Assembly (NCBI GenBank): GCA_949825065.1
Contig: OX463841.1
Location: forward strand, 22,766,916 to 22,830,915
Length of the DNA: 64,000 nt
From: Odontocerum albicorne
Taxonomy: Eukaryota > Arthropoda > Insecta > Trichoptera > Odontoceridae
Direction: 5' to 3'
Shown in pieces: positions 1 through 12,461 of the stretch (positions are counted from its first letter, which is position 1; each line of letters opens with the position of its first letter). The notes below the pieces were generated by a model. That model ran no database searches. It worked only from the letters and a program-made list of their open reading frames with translations, and had not been told where the DNA came from. The position numbers and the translations under genes are program-made.

Positions 1-164
1 TTTAAGTATTATTAATAAATGTTTCGTGTTATATCAACAGTAGCAAAAATAAAAATGACATAATATAATGTTGGTGCCCATTGACGGTGCTGGTGCTTGG
101 TTGACGTATGAAAGTAAAGTTTGAACTTGGCAGAAGAAGGATAAAATAAGATGAATGCTGTTGA

Positions 165-440
165 GAGTCGTGCACTAACAAAAAATGTGGTTTATATTGA
201 AAGTAGACTGAATGAAGACATCAGAAATTAATGAATGAATAAAATGGATGTTTTAGGTAATACGATGAACGGAGCATTAAGATCGTTTGGAAATATGGTG
301 AGAATAAATGACGATATAATGACTGAGTGAGTATATGAGCGAGTCAGTAGTGCAAGTTGTACGTGAAAGAAGTTGACCGGTTAAAACGTGGCTGAATCAA
401 GTGAACCCGATTTCGAGTGAAAGCAAAGTGAGAAGTATGA
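165..440 (+). pseudogene. LINE reverse transcriptase C-terminal relic
   Basis: Reading frames on the plus strand give a patchy match to the C-terminal tail of non-LTR retrotransposon polyproteins. The segment reads like GALR-S-FG-MVR-NDD, followed by VYE and a Gly/Lys-rich stretch, corresponding to the common LRWFGHVxRMxDDR...KxxY pattern after the RT domain. Stops and at least one frameshift break it. It has no start, no catalytic region and no clear boundaries. The clade cannot be assigned. Moderate-to-low confidence, because the call rests on one conserved tail motif. Confidence 0.45.
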
Positions 441-1176
441 ATAATAGATGATTGGCATGACGATATATATAAATGTGGACGAGGAGAAAGTTGTATACAT
501 GAATACAAAAGTTTAGAAATCTGTTATCTCAGCCTTCGCTACAAGGGACGTAGCGTGTTGATATGTACCATATATATTATACGTTATTGTCAAAGTTTCA
601 TTTTTCTTTTTTTTCTTTTTATCCCAAAAAACATTTTGTACACATAAAAATCCTGGTATACCAAGCAAACTGATAGAAAACTTGAATGAGGCTGCTCGGT
701 CGTGCAACTTGGGTTCTGAACAGAATTTTCTAAGTTGAAAACCTTAACTGGTAAAAAATAAAAGGATCTTTTTCTATGTTTTTTTTTTTTTTTTGAAAAA
801 GCAATCTTAAGGGATGACAAACAAGGAATTGTGAAAAATAAAATTAATGTGAATAATACATATTTTTCATTCACTTCACAGGAGACACATGTTGAACAAT
901 TTCTAAGGATATGCGTTTTTCCTGCATCATAAGATATACGAGTATGGCTGCATTTGACTGAATCTGATAAATAAATTCCTTTTTTGTGTTTCTTTCACCG
1001 TGCTTATTATATTTCGTTGTATAAAACCTTTATCATTCAAATAAATGTTTGAAAGTGAATAATTCTCACAGATTATCATTTTACCATACACAAAGACTAC
1101 GCGAGAAAACCATTTACATAAAAAGTAGTTTTAAAGTTGTAAAATATTAATTGTATGCTTTTGAATGATAACCTAT
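441..1176. other. Noncoding interval with T-tracts
   Basis: No gene recognised. Short open frames here come from runs of T or A (around 600-620 and 780-795) and have no domain. One TACGAGTA octamer lies at 937-944. Confidence 0.5.
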
Positions 1177-1320
1177 ATGACCTTGTTGGTAAGACATCTG
1201 TCTTAATCGAAGGTTGGAGGCTCGATTTCCGTTGGAACCCACATTTAAAAATATGATTCCAGTGTGATTTTCACTAACGACCTCTGCAACATCTTTCTGA
1301 TGGCAATAAATCCGTCAATT
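1177..1320 (+). repeat. SINE-A copy, 3' truncated
   Basis: The head resembles a tRNA: it starts near GACCTTGTTGGTAAGAC (A-box area) and has a B-box-like CTCGATTTCCG followed by TTGGAACCC, as in the other SINE-A copies. The body (GATTCCAGTGTGATTTTCAC) matches the copy at 52.7 kb. The shared LINE-like tail is reduced to CTGATGGCAATAAATCCG. Old and diverged. Confidence 0.7.
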
Positions 1321-1585
1321 AATTAAAAAAAATTAAATACGCATTAATCGTAAAAATCGTTAACACTCTACTCCGCATATTTATTAAAAATAATGGAATT
1401 TATCAATAAATTAAAATTGTCGATCAAAGTAGACATTTTTTTAAAAACATAATCGAAATCTAACTTCATTTTATATTTAAGTGTATAATTTTATCTGCAT
1501 GTATCTCAATGTACAAGATACAACATTAATCAAAACAATATTATATAACCACTAACTCAGTTAAGCGTAACCGATAGTCTTGGAA

Positions 1586-1720
1586 ATATGAAACGCAATA
1601 CACGCAAGTAGTGGATCGATGGTACACCCAATATGAAACGCAATACACGCAAGTAGTGGATCTATGGTACACCCAATATGAAACGCATTACACGCAAGTA
1701 GTGGATCTATGGTACACCCA
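1586..1720. repeat. 45-bp tandem repeat, 3 copies
   Basis: Three head-to-tail 45-bp units (1586-1630, 1631-1675, 1676-1720) begin ATATGAAACGC and end GGTACACCCA. They differ at only a few positions, for example GATCGAT versus GATCTAT. No coding meaning seen. Confidence 0.95.
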
Positions 1721-1759
1721 ATAATAGATGTTCTTTTTCATTTACTACAACAGTATCTG

Positions 1760-1820
1760 ATTTCTATGTTATATTTTGTCCCATCATTTACAATTCTTCG
1801 ACAAAATATAACATAGAAAT
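1760..1820. repeat. Perfect 21-bp inverted repeat (hairpin)
   Basis: Arms 1760-1780 and 1800-1820 are exact reverse complements, separated by 19 nt. It could be a small fold-back element or a relic of one. No flanking target duplication was recognised. Confidence 0.85.
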
Positions 1821-2639
1821 AAGTATATTTTGAAAATAAAAGTACAACACACAAACTTATTACAATTAAAACAAATACACACTTTTGTAATATAATAGAG
1901 TAAGACTTTATTTTAAGAAAGTACACAAATATATGTTTTATTTCATTTGGATATTTTTATTTTCTTACAAAATCACAGTATACTATAATATGACAAGTCC
2001 ATTGTATAGATTCCAAAATGGCTCCCCAAAAAGAACGGAATTCTCTCTTTTGGTGAGGGAGTTAGTCATATGATTAATTCTATAATTATTACTAATTACA
2101 TTTTATAGTTTTACATACATAACTAATAAGTTACATATATGAGTTGTTGCGATTCAAATTTTGCGAACTCCACTTGGGAAAAAAAATCATTTTAATGACT
2201 TTGAAAAGAAATTTTCCTTTTCTATAATCTGTACGAATTTAACAAAAATGTGTTTCAATGAAAGTGTGAGTCCAGATCAAACAAGTAAACTCTCACTTTA
2301 CTTCTATATCAAAATTGCCAGCTCCATGTGGATGAATTAGAAGTTATTAATTTCGCTTTCAACATTAATTCTTTTGAATATTCACATCTGGCATTAATAA
2401 GTGGCTCCTTTAATAATTAAAAAGACAATACGCTACTTGAGTTATAGTTAATCGTAACAACAAATAACATATATTGACAAGATGTTATATTATTTGGTAT
2501 GACTATTATTCGTTCAATTTTATTTTATCCTGGACAAAAAGGTCCTAAATAATTCTTAGTAATGATGATGAACAATTAAATTTATTAATCCCCACCAAGC
2601 CTTTGCTCCGCAAAAAAAACTTGTCGGAGTTAATTATTT

Positions 2640-2790
2640 TTATCCCACCCAAAATGAAAATAGAACAATATCTGATAAGAAGTCATATTTACGAAATACA
2701 TATCAAGGACAGTCCCTATGCATGAGTTTGAAATGGGAAAAGAAACAACTGACCACTTTTTCTTTGAGTGTCCTTTACGCGCTGCATATG
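2640..2790 (+). pseudogene. LINE C-terminal zinc-knuckle-like relic
   Basis: The frame reads about SHIYEIHIKDSPY and then, after a one-base shift, EFEMGKETTDHFFFECPLRA. This resembles the ET..H....C zinc-knuckle tail found after the RT domain in many arthropod LINEs. The first cysteine pair is not preserved. Short and broken. Family not determined. Confidence 0.45.
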
Positions 2791-5659
2791 ATCTTTACTC
2801 AAGTATAACATAAATGACTCCCACTCATTTAACAAGTTCCACATTTTCTTAGTTGATTCTTCACTAATTTACAGTTACATATTCAACTCCTCAAATATTT
2901 AATACTACAGTAGTTTCCCAAATATGTTTATACTACTTCGTTTCCTTCAAATTGTCATTGGCACAAATAATCATCTTTGTAGGATGGAATACCTAATGAA
3001 ATAATTATATTAAATATGTTATACTATCATTACATTGCCGTTCCAAGATATAACTTATCAATTTAAAAATAAATGTAATGTTTCGAAATGGTAGGATGTT
3101 GATTACGTAACGCCTACAACATGAAATGTTTACATATCATAAAGTGTCACAGTAATATTATACAAAAAGTCGTTCACTAATGCCTCCCACATTTTATTAA
3201 TTAAACCGCACACACGAGAGTCCCCAAAGACGCATGTTTGCGACAAAATTGAATGTTGAGCTTTGCGCAGTAATTAAATCATGGGGAATTTTTAATTCAA
3301 TTACCCACCGAAACATAAATAATTCAACCACCAAAGGGAGATAATACAGGATCAACAATTGAATTATTTCAACTCAATATTTTAACAGCACTTAAATAAT
3401 ATTAATTTAACTTTATACTATAGTTCCGCTGTAAACAGTTATTATTTTTCTCATTTTTTACTTTTTGTTAATTTTTAAATACCATATAAAAAATTATACC
3501 CTGAATTTCGTTCAGTATTATTTTATTCGATGCTAGAAAAGCTGCAATAAATTATTCATTTGCTTCAGCATTATATTATTTCTATGTTGTGTTTTGGCGA
3601 ATATTTTATACATTTTGATAATAAATGTGCAAAAATTAACTCATTTTCTCATACTCTGCGAAGTTCCTTACAAAATATATATAACCACACCACTACTCTA
3701 GCATAAACCAACTATATTATGATAGTTTATCGATTAGGTAAGTTATCGTAGTTCAAAGAGTTCTCAACTCAATAATATGAAATTCAATAATCGTTGAAAT
3801 GCTACAAAAATCTATTAGTATGAAATAAAAAAAAAGTATGGTCTATATTTTTTTCCAAATAACGACGTAAAATTAATCCAACGACTTTGAAAACTAGAAC
3901 AAAAACGACAGGCTAATGCATTTAATCAAGTTTATCTGATTGAATATGAGTTAATGAATGGATGAGGCAGAGTTCTGATTCTGTTCAGGGTAACGTTTGG
4001 ATTTTGAACCAATCGAGGACCAATATTTTTAAAAGCTTCAATTTTAACACACGTTAATGTGGTGATATTTTTTTTTTAAAACTAAAATATTTTTTTAAAA
4101 ACACCAAATTTGGCTAATTCAATACAATTTCTTGATTATGTCTATCGGTCTAAGTTCACTTTAAAAAAAAAGTTAAATTCTGAATCTATTTGATCGCAGA
4201 CGTGTCGTGTAATATATTTCTGCGTTCATACTTATTTCTTCTTCGTTAATGATGATACTGGCATGGCATAAGTTAAAGGTCAAATTCCTGATAATTTCAT
4301 GTGACTTTTCTTACATGAATAATCCTTTTTTATTGAACATTTTTTGTCATTTTCAAATAACGATTTTGTTGAAATAAGTTTGTGTTTATATTTTGTTACC
4401 TTATCTTGTTAGCAAGTTTTGAAATTGAAGTATATTATATAAAAGTCCCATGTTTTAGTTCTGTGCTTATTCACCTATTTTTAAACAGTCGTGCAGTATA
4501 TATACTAAACCAAATAAATTAGTATGTAGTACAACTTGATACTGCTACTTTCTCTAATGGCGCGTCATGTTTGTTTTTGTAAAACAACTTCTATTAATTT
4601 TGCACTTCTGATTTAAAACAAGCATTTGTGATATTTTAAAAACGATCAGTGAGTGGCTGAATAAAAAGTGGCACAGAGCGCTTCCACTTAATAGAGCTTG
4701 CTAAATTGTGCAAAAACATTTTCTGTCGACTCGTCGTAATAATGAGTTGCCACTGACGATATATATTTTTTTTTTGATATTTTGACATGATTAATTATTT
4801 ATAAAAGCGTAAAACTCGACTGGAATCTTTTCGTTCACATCAACGTGTACATTTTTTTGATATATGCTCTATCGTTTATCACCTCTTCCGCTTAATTTAA
4901 TTGAATCCTCATTTGACAGATTATGAAACCAGCATTTTACGGACGGCTATTTAAAATTCATGAGAAATATTCTCTTTCGTTTTATGGAGTGTAATGTGTG
5001 TTTTATAAAAAAAACATTGGTTAAGTCTACGAGTTTAATGGTAGTCCATTCAATTTATTACTCGCATAATCTTTCCACCTCCAATCGTCCTTGTTCATGA
5101 TATCTTCTATTAATTTATAATTTGTGTAAATCACCAACGTTGCCTTAAAACAGTTAACAACGTAATAAAGTAGAATTTTCATTCTGAAGTGTTCTTTCCA
5201 TTATTATAACTAAATGACTTATCCAAACCTTTTTTTTTAACGATTTATTGTATTTTTCTCATAAAATAATGGTTGATCGGATGAACATTTCAACGAATTA
5301 TAATATAAACTAACTGGGTAACTTCACAATATTAATTATCAAAGACAGTTAACAAATTACCATCTTGCTCGTCCCGCATCATTGAGTGCTGCGTTTTCAT
5401 TATCTCCAAAGACAGATAGAAACCATTTAAAAAATACAAGGTATTGTTTAGAAAAAATCATTCACTGTATTCCTCTTTCGACATTATTTCACAAAAATGT
5501 CTCATACTCTATCCCACTAAGACTTCTGTCAAATCCTTTCGGCCTAATCAATGTCGAAGCTCATATGTAGGCTGATATGAAATTATAAAAAAAAATACTC
5601 AATATAAGACACAAACTAACTGGCAAAACTTCAGATTGTGACGAAAAAACGATAAAAAT
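2791..5659. other. Noncoding interval; one block at 3180-3365 looks less random
   Basis: No coding sequence recognised. Most is A+T-rich with homopolymer runs. The block 3180-3365 is richer in G+C and has several AATTAA-type homeodomain-like cores plus AACCGCA and AACCACC (Runt-like) cores. It looks like a candidate regulatory block, but this is only a visual impression. A 62-codon frame at 5382-5570 has no recognisable domain. Confidence 0.35.
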
Positions 5660-6290
5660 TTCAAGCATGGCGTTGGTCTATGCAGGAGCTGAACACTATG
5701 ATCCAGTTTGGATTAGAGTCTACGTGTGAGCGTTGTTGATGTGCATCCCATTAAGACACTGCAAATTTCATATATATTCGTGTTCTGTCGTACATTTTAC
5801 CCCCGTGTTTGAGCCCCTTATTTGAGAAGAAGAGTTAAGGAAGGCAGTACAAGGTGGCCATCATCTAAGTCAGGATTTACGAAACCCTCGTCCAACTAAA
5901 CTAAGATTACAAGATCCTCTTTTGGTATGTTCAGGACCAATCTCTGTTAAATCACAAGAAATACCTATGGACTCTGGTGACCTAAGAAATTGATGGCTCG
6001 TTCAGGACCCGACTGCATAGCTACTACTGTGTCTCTTATAAGAAAATATATTCCGTGAGTGGCCTGGTGTTACGTGAAGAGATTCTGGTGTAGTATGAAA
6101 CTCATTTGCATGAATGCCGACGTACACCTCTCCCCTTTGCATGAATGCCGACGTACAAACGACTGACCACATTGTGAACGACAATGTGGTCACAAGAAAA
6201 CACAAGAAAACAGAGATAGTTCCTCATTTTGTTGGGTGCAGTAGAATTACTGATTTGCCTAACTGCACAGAGTTGTGGAATACACAAGTT
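5660..6290 (+). pseudogene. LINE polyprotein C-terminal relic
   Basis: Plus-strand frames give ALVYAGAEHYDPVWI, then after a shift VDVHPIKTLQ, then near 5950-6000 MDSGDLRN followed by WLVQDPTA, and finally MNADVQTTDHIVND. In that order these match the region downstream of RT in many arthropod LINEs: Y..AEY..PVW, VD.QLN, W.L.DPT, and a C.CG..QT..HIV zinc-knuckle tail. Stops and frameshifts are frequent, so it is not functional. A 21-base segment containing GCATGAATGCCGACGTACA is duplicated at 6109 and 6139. Confidence 0.55.
6164..6192. repeat. 12-bp hairpin inside LINE relic
   Basis: TGACCACATTGT and ACAATGTGGTCA are perfect reverse complements with a 5-nt loop. It lies in the zinc-knuckle part of the relic. 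Possibly a local inversion-duplication. Confidence 0.8.
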
Positions 6291-6590
6291 GGAAATTTTC
6301 GATCATATATAATATGTAAACATTATTTTAATCAACATATTTTATAGTAAATGTCGTCAAATTGTGTACTTTGTGGGTTAGGTTGAGACAGATCTTAACG
6401 ATCTTCAACGAAAGCATTTTTTTTTCATAATTCAATACCCATGTATCTTGTTCCTTTCCCTTTCAAATTCTGGTCAACTTTGTACAGCCGTCTTTACCTG
6501 GCTATTTTTTACCGCATACATCATGCAGTTGCAGTTGAAACATGTTTATTATGTAAAAAAACACATAGAATTTCAGGATTTTTTTATTAC

Positions 6591-6674
6591 AATATTATCT
6601 GGGCATATAAACACATACTATATAGTCAACCCTGAATATTATCTGGGCATATAAACACATATAGTCAACCCTGA
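6591..6674. repeat. 44-bp tandem duplication
   Basis: Two adjacent copies start AATATTATCTGGGCATATAA at 6591 and 6635. The second has lost about five bases in an ACTAT stretch. Confidence 0.9.
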
Positions 6675-7192
6675 ATCTAGTGGTGTACGTCACATGGAGA
6701 AAGTAAGGTAAACTTTACTTAGATGTTTCATATTTCGAATTCATATTTCTTTTATCTATCGTTTTATTGTGTTCAAACCCCTCGAAAATGGAAATCCGAT
6801 CATGTTTAAAGTACTCTTTAAAGTTTTCCAATTTGTTCCACAATCGTGTTGGCTCACAAACGACCATGAAGTGATACTTTTAACATTCATGAATATTTTG
6901 ATTTTTCATTAACTTCCAACCCTTTATAGCATTTTTCCTTAACGGGAATTCAGAATTTATTAACGCTGCTATATATTAAATATACCTCAAGGTTTTAGAA
7001 TCACATTTTATATTTTTACTTTTTTATTTATTCACACGGCAACTTAAAAATATTTAAATATATCTACATTACATTTAAAAGTGTCATGTAATGTTTTGTT
7101 AAACTGAAATAATCAAACCAGATATTAGAAAATTTTAAATTTGTGGAACATCAGGATATTTAATAATAAATTATTTTAGTTATTCTGCTAAA
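6675..7192. other. Noncoding interval
   Basis: A+T-rich. No gene, repeat family or structured RNA recognised. Confidence 0.5.
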
Positions 7193-7380
7193 TACATTAT
7201 TGCCTGCGACACGTGTTTCTACTTTCTGTCTCGAGGCTGTCTTCAGGTGGAATTATTCATTTATGTATGATATATACGAGTATAATGCTTCTTAATTTGT
7301 TTTTTTTACATTTGTGACCCATGCAAAATTTATATTATTTAAACCGGATGTAGAAATACGTGTCGCAGGAATAAATGTTA
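7193..7380. repeat. Inverted pair of Penelope-like termini with hammerhead-like core
   Basis: The minus strand of 7193-7253 reads CCTGAAGACAGCC, then GTAGAAACACGTGTCGCAGG, then CAATAAT. The plus strand of 7349-7368 repeats GTAGAAATACGTGTCGCAGG with one mismatch, so two copies face each other across about 130 bp. CTGANGA followed by GAAAC and a short palindromic stem ending in GTC is the conserved core of hammerhead ribozymes. Such cores are known in the pseudo-LTRs of Penelope-like elements. A TACGAGTA octamer lies between the arms (7275-7282). Element class is inferred; no protein is present. Confidence 0.5.
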
Positions 7381-8489
7381 TTGGGGAAATAACAAAGTAA
7401 TTAATTATTAAATTTGTACTTCAATGAAATTGATAAAGAATCCGTCGCAACTCTTTGGAGCTGATTGAAAATTTTATTTTTTACAATTGATTATCTTTTG
7501 TATGGTTTATCGACCTTTCGTTATCATGTGTAATAATTACAAGTATAATAATTGTATCTTATTTTTTATTTTGTCAAATGTTTTTTGTATACATACACAA
7601 TTCTGGAAAGAAAACATGACCAAAAATTAATTATTATGTTTGATTTGAATAATCTTAATTAATTATGATTTTTGTATCCTTTCGAATACTATATCTTTTT
7701 CTTAATGGAAAGCTGTAAACAATTATCTGTGCTATTGTTATCTTATTAGAACTAAACTTTCCAAAGAAATAACTTAAATGAAAAATAATTCCACGATAAC
7801 TGATCCATCTTTTTGAGAAACAAAAACCTGACTTGCAATTGTTGGTCGTACAATCTCTTCAAGATTCTTCGTTGTTCAGACTTGCTGAGCTATTATACAA
7901 GAAAACCAATTTTCGAGAATATTGATTTTGACATAAAGAAAACAACCAATAAAGCTTAAAATCGATGAAGTTCAGAGTCAACGAAATGTTTTTTGTGATT
8001 TTAGTCTCAAAAGAGATTTTAAATAAAGCTCTTATTGGCTTGAAAATACACAGGGCTTTTAAGAAAGGAAATCTACAATAATTCTTCTTGAATTTTAACA
8101 ATAAAATATTCAATTTAGTTTAAAAAAAACTTCTGAAATATATATATTTTAGCAAAATGGTGATTTTTCCTCAGAATTTACAACTCGTTATCTTGCAGAA
8201 TATTTGTGCCGGAGGGAAGTTAATAAATGATGCGCCCACAGAAAAAATATTCTTATATCTCGAATAGACGTCGTGAGGTCAAAATCTTCCTTGGTGACTT
8301 CAATATAAACGTGCGGACTGTATATTATTAGGAAACGTAATATCCCATATCGTTTATCCCATTTTTTCGACCATTGTTTGCCTCAATTGCTTATGTGGAT
8401 TTTTGGTGTCATTTTGAAGACCGAATAATATTTTTTTTAGTGGCTTGATGCTTTTTTACTATCGCAAAGAAAAACATGCGACACAAACA
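7381..8489. other. Noncoding interval
   Basis: No gene recognised. The open frame at 7859-8113 on the minus strand has no domain and low-complexity composition. Confidence 0.45.
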
Positions 8490-8790
8490 TATAAGTGAAC
8501 ATTGTATGGCGATGATGCAGTAAGCAATAGTGTGTGTCAAATCTGGTTTAAAATAACCCGTAATGTTCATACGACACTCGAAGATGGTGTCAACTCTGGA
8601 AAGCCGATTACCATTGATAACGACCAAATCAAGCCTTTGGTTTAGAATAACCAGCGTTTTGTGACACGACAGATTGTTAAGATACTTAAATATTGAAATC
8701 CTTTATACACGAGGATTTGGTGAAGCTTGGTTACGTTAATCGCGACGGATTCGACATGACAAAATGAATGTACTTTCTGGGCAAACTATT
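8490..8790 (+). pseudogene. mariner transposase N-terminal relic
   Basis: Frames give YGDDAVSNSVCQIWFK, then TLEDGVNSGKPITIDNDQIK, a stop, then FVTRQIVKILKY and KLGYVNRDGFDMT. In order these fit the paired helix-turn-helix DNA-binding half of a mariner transposase: WF.KFR...LED..RSGRP...D...I, then TRE.A..L, then LGYV. Stops and shifts are present. The catalytic half and terminal inverted repeats were not found. It is a different lineage from the two mariners at the end of the window. Confidence 0.55.
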
Positions 8791-8868
8791 TGATTCATAC
8801 CACCACAAAATGTACAAGTATTTTGTTAAAATCATTTACAATATATACTGAAACTTTTCTTTATCCTT

Positions 8869-8916
8869 ACAGGAATACCTGACAATCCAAATACAGGAAT
8901 ACCTGATAATCCAAAT
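8869..8916. repeat. 24-bp tandem duplication
   Basis: ACAGGAATACCTGACAATCC plus AAAT occurs at 8869-8892 and again at 8893-8916 with one C/T difference. Confidence 0.9.
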
Positions 8917-9894
8917 AAGTTAATGAGTGTAACTCTTCCCTTTTAACTTTCATGTTTGATTCTTTTGTATAATATGTTACAATGAAAGCGGATGGTCAAC
9001 GAACTTCAAGTATTACTTGTGAATATACCTTCACTAAAGTAATTTGTGAATGTGTACTACAGTTCTAACTGTGCACATTCACTATTGAAAGCGTACTTTC
9101 ACTGTTCGTCGTTAATAAATATCCTAAAATATGAACATACATGCATAGCTTCGATTCTTGCACTTTGGAATGCGAGACTCTGCAAGAAGAATAACACTTT
9201 ATGTACGTCAAAATGTCATAACTCTTTGACTTACTGCTGGAAACAAAAACGCTAATCAAAACATTTTTAATCGATTTATTCAGTCACACATTACTTTAGT
9301 ACATTCATAGTAATAGTTTACATTCACTGTTTAATCCACTACCACTGGGACATATATACAATTTAAAAAAATCATTGGAATATTATCAGTTGAAGTACAG
9401 ATACAATTTCATTGTAAATTCTTACATTATGGAATTCATTACATTTGGAAAGCAATGAACATTGTGCCGTGGTAATCTGCGTAATGTAAGACAACCGATC
9501 CAAAGATGTACATGACGGTATATTCCAGCGAGACAATACAAAGTGATATTTGTCTGCTAACAACATCCGTTGATCCCTTTTAGATTTATGTTCTAGGGAA
9601 AATTGCACGCCATTCATCTCATATGAAAACTGGAAAGTAATCCTCGAGTGGAATAAACTTCAGACGGGGACTCTTTACTTGTAGCAGAAACTTGTGGCAA
9701 TATTATTCAATTATAATATTTAATGTTGATTCGTTTTTTTTATTATAAAAAAAAACAAATATTGGAGGATTTACTTCTTTTGCATAAAATCGTCAATTCT
9801 CAATTTAATTGTCCTGAATTGCTTGGCCTTTTCAACATACAGTTCTTTCAGTGCATACTCGCCTAAGACTATTTTCTATTATTAATCTTTAGAT
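8917..9894. other. Noncoding interval
   Basis: No gene recognised. Several overlapping 60-80-codon frames occur on both strands (9046-9617) with no motif; they look like chance. Confidence 0.4.
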
Positions 9895-10105
9895 TTAGAA
9901 CTACTGGAGTTGGCAGGCATCTCTTCGTTCGTAATCGCACGTGTTAGTTAGCAATACCATCCCACACGTGAAGAGACAACGCTCGCAAACGTTTAGTACG
10001 CATGAATATTTGCTACTGCCCTTATTTCTGAGAACCATCGGAAATTGAACCAGGAACCCCCGGTTGACTTGCACAGTCAAGCATCTTACATACCAACTTG
10101 GCCAC
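9895..10105 (-). repeat. SINE-B copy (tRNA-derived)
   Basis: On the minus strand the head reads TGGCCAAGTTGGTATGTAAG (A-box-like), then GGTTCAATTTCC (B-box-like) and GATGGTTC. The body, with AACGTTTGCGAGCGTTGTCT through GAAGAGATGCC to CAGTAGTTCTAAA, aligns with the copy at 20725-20965, which has TTAACGTTTG, TTGTTGCCTCTGCACGTA, GAGAGATCTGAGCC and CAGTGGTTCTAAA. No LINE-like tail as in SINE-A, so it is a separate family. Confidence 0.6.
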
Positions 10106-12461
10106 ATAGAAATTCTTTGATTTTTTTTGTGTAGATTGTTAGACTCGTTTGATATCTATAAAACTTGTTACATGACCAAATACTCCTTTTATTTGAGTAT
10201 TAAATAAAATGTTCCACTACAAACAGATTAAATTGTATTTTTTTTTAGATTTTATACTTAATTTACCAAAAAAATAACCATATCATATATTTAATGTGGT
10301 TATTTATTAAAACTGGTTTAGATTTGTACAATTGATGTATTTAAAACATTTTTCAAAACTTGGCCATTCCACCAACGCAATGGATGAATCTGAACTTTTT
10401 TGTGTTTGACAGTTTTCGTGTAATCTTCCAACACAGAAAACTCTTTACAGCAATTTCTCTTACGCGACGTTCGTACTCCGTCTTAACAGCGAATTGGATG
10501 AAATATTCATACGAAGATAAACATAACGTTTAATTTAAAACATATTTGAGTAAGTTTAATGAACTTTATTAATTTTAAAATCGGTTCGAGTAAGTTTAAA
10601 TAAAAGTAGTATTTTTCAATTCACTCACACATTCGAATATATTTATCTTTCGTTCATGAAAAATTGTCTCTTTTGGCGCCACCAATTTTATAATAATATA
10701 AATATGGCGTATTTTTAGTATTCATTTCTTATTATTATGCAATAATAAAGTTATACATCCGTGACAGGTGTTACAAAATAATAAAATTCAAGTATAAAAT
10801 AAAAGTCTCTCTCTAAACAATAATGGTAGGACTAGAGGAAAGGAAGTCGTTCAGGGATAATGAAAGAAATCAAAGGAAAATAATATGAAAGGATATTCTG
10901 AGTCATGCATTTTTTTCATTTTTGTTTTAAACGTAAATTAGTATGGTGCACATATGATAACTCTTGGCATTTCGTTCCTCAGTTACGCCGTGTGGACCGC
11001 AAATGGAAAAAATCTCATACTCGGCTATGAAAATTTGCATGTAGTTCATAAAATATAATAAAAAGTGCATGATCTGACACTCATCGACGGGATGTTATTA
11101 AATTCGACGGGATGTTATTAAATTATCTAAACTAACATGCTGCAGAGCCAATAATGCATTAATAGTGCCATTTTGTTCGTATAGTTTGAACCAGAAAGCG
11201 ACACACTCTCAAGGAAACGACTCTTCCCCGTCGATGCAGTACCCCATTACGTACGTGTGCTTTGTACTGATGTCCATCTGAAACGATTTTAATGATGAAT
11301 GACGATGCATTAGCACGCCTAATGCCTGCCCTTGAGCCGTTTAGGGAAGCTGGCCGATACGATGTTTTTATAACCGATCTCATCACGGCCAATTGGTGCT
11401 ATTTAACTTTAATTTTCACTAATTGACTTGTCTTTGTTTCTGTAGTACAATGTGATACTAAAATAGTTTATTGTATTTAACCTTGGAGAGGCATTTGAAA
11501 CGGCGCATTCGTTAACGTACGTCAATTAACTCGTATCAAGCGTAATATGTAAATGTCAAGTATTATTTACCCTCTCTCAAGAAGCAACGGGTTATTAAGA
11601 AACTACACTGATTTATTTTTGGCATAGACACTTTTTTCTAAGCATTCGAACGCTAATTCTACAAAGCCATCTATACTCGTAAGTGCACATAAGTATTTTA
11701 CCTATCGCAGTTTTGTTCTTAAATTTTCACTATCTACATATTTATAATAAATAGTCTAGAGCCGCTTTCAATAATACACGTAGTATTTGCATTTCACGGT
11801 TTCGCTCGAGTTGAGAAAAATCCATTGTTTTGTGTGGACATCTGCGAAACCTTAATCTCAAATTATTTTAAGTAATTTTATTTCACCTTTAATTTAATTG
11901 TTAATTTTGAAAATCCCAGTAATAACGACTTAAATCTAAGAAAACAACATTAATATGATGATTGTAGTTCCTTAAAGACCCAATGATTACGGCACCACTG
12001 GCATCCACGCATCCTAGTTTTCTACAGCATTACTCCAAAACCCCATCAAATAGACACTTCAGTTTCTCTAGAGCCTCCAATTTTAGAATAATGACGATAA
12101 AATGCTGACATATATGACTGCCTTAATGAAGGCAACAACGCCTTTGAAATGTCGCCTGTCTTTAAAAGCACTGAAAAATATCATACTGCAATACTGACAA
12201 ACCTTGTTTACTTATTGAAAAGAGTCGTGAAAATCTTTGAGAATATTTCAGTATTTCGTCTTACGTTTATTGTCGGTTGATTATAATTATACAGAAACTA
12301 TATAGTTACCATGCCTATCCAATTCTAGTATGGAATATCGAAAAGTCGCCGATCAATAATCCTGAATAAGAAAACTATCGTTGAATTTGATTTGTTAATA
12401 ATTGGATACAAAATCTTTCGTTAAAAGTTCTTAAATATTTATATTTACATTTTAAATTTTT
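10106..12461. other. Noncoding interval with a short tandem duplication
   Basis: No gene recognised. A 20-bp unit TCGACGGGATGTTATTAAAT is exactly duplicated at 11084-11103 and 11104-11123. A 77-codon minus-strand frame (11159-11392) shows no family. A block near 11480-11590 is GC-richer than its surroundings and unexplained. Confidence 0.45.

Noticed and set aside
513..874. Two small minus-strand proteins with Lys/Phe runs
   Set aside because: They arise from T/A homopolymers; no domain, no codon bias.
6114..6347. Independent 77-codon gene
   Set aside because: Its start matches the zinc-knuckle tail of the LINE relic (QTTDHIVND) and the rest is A+T-rich noise.
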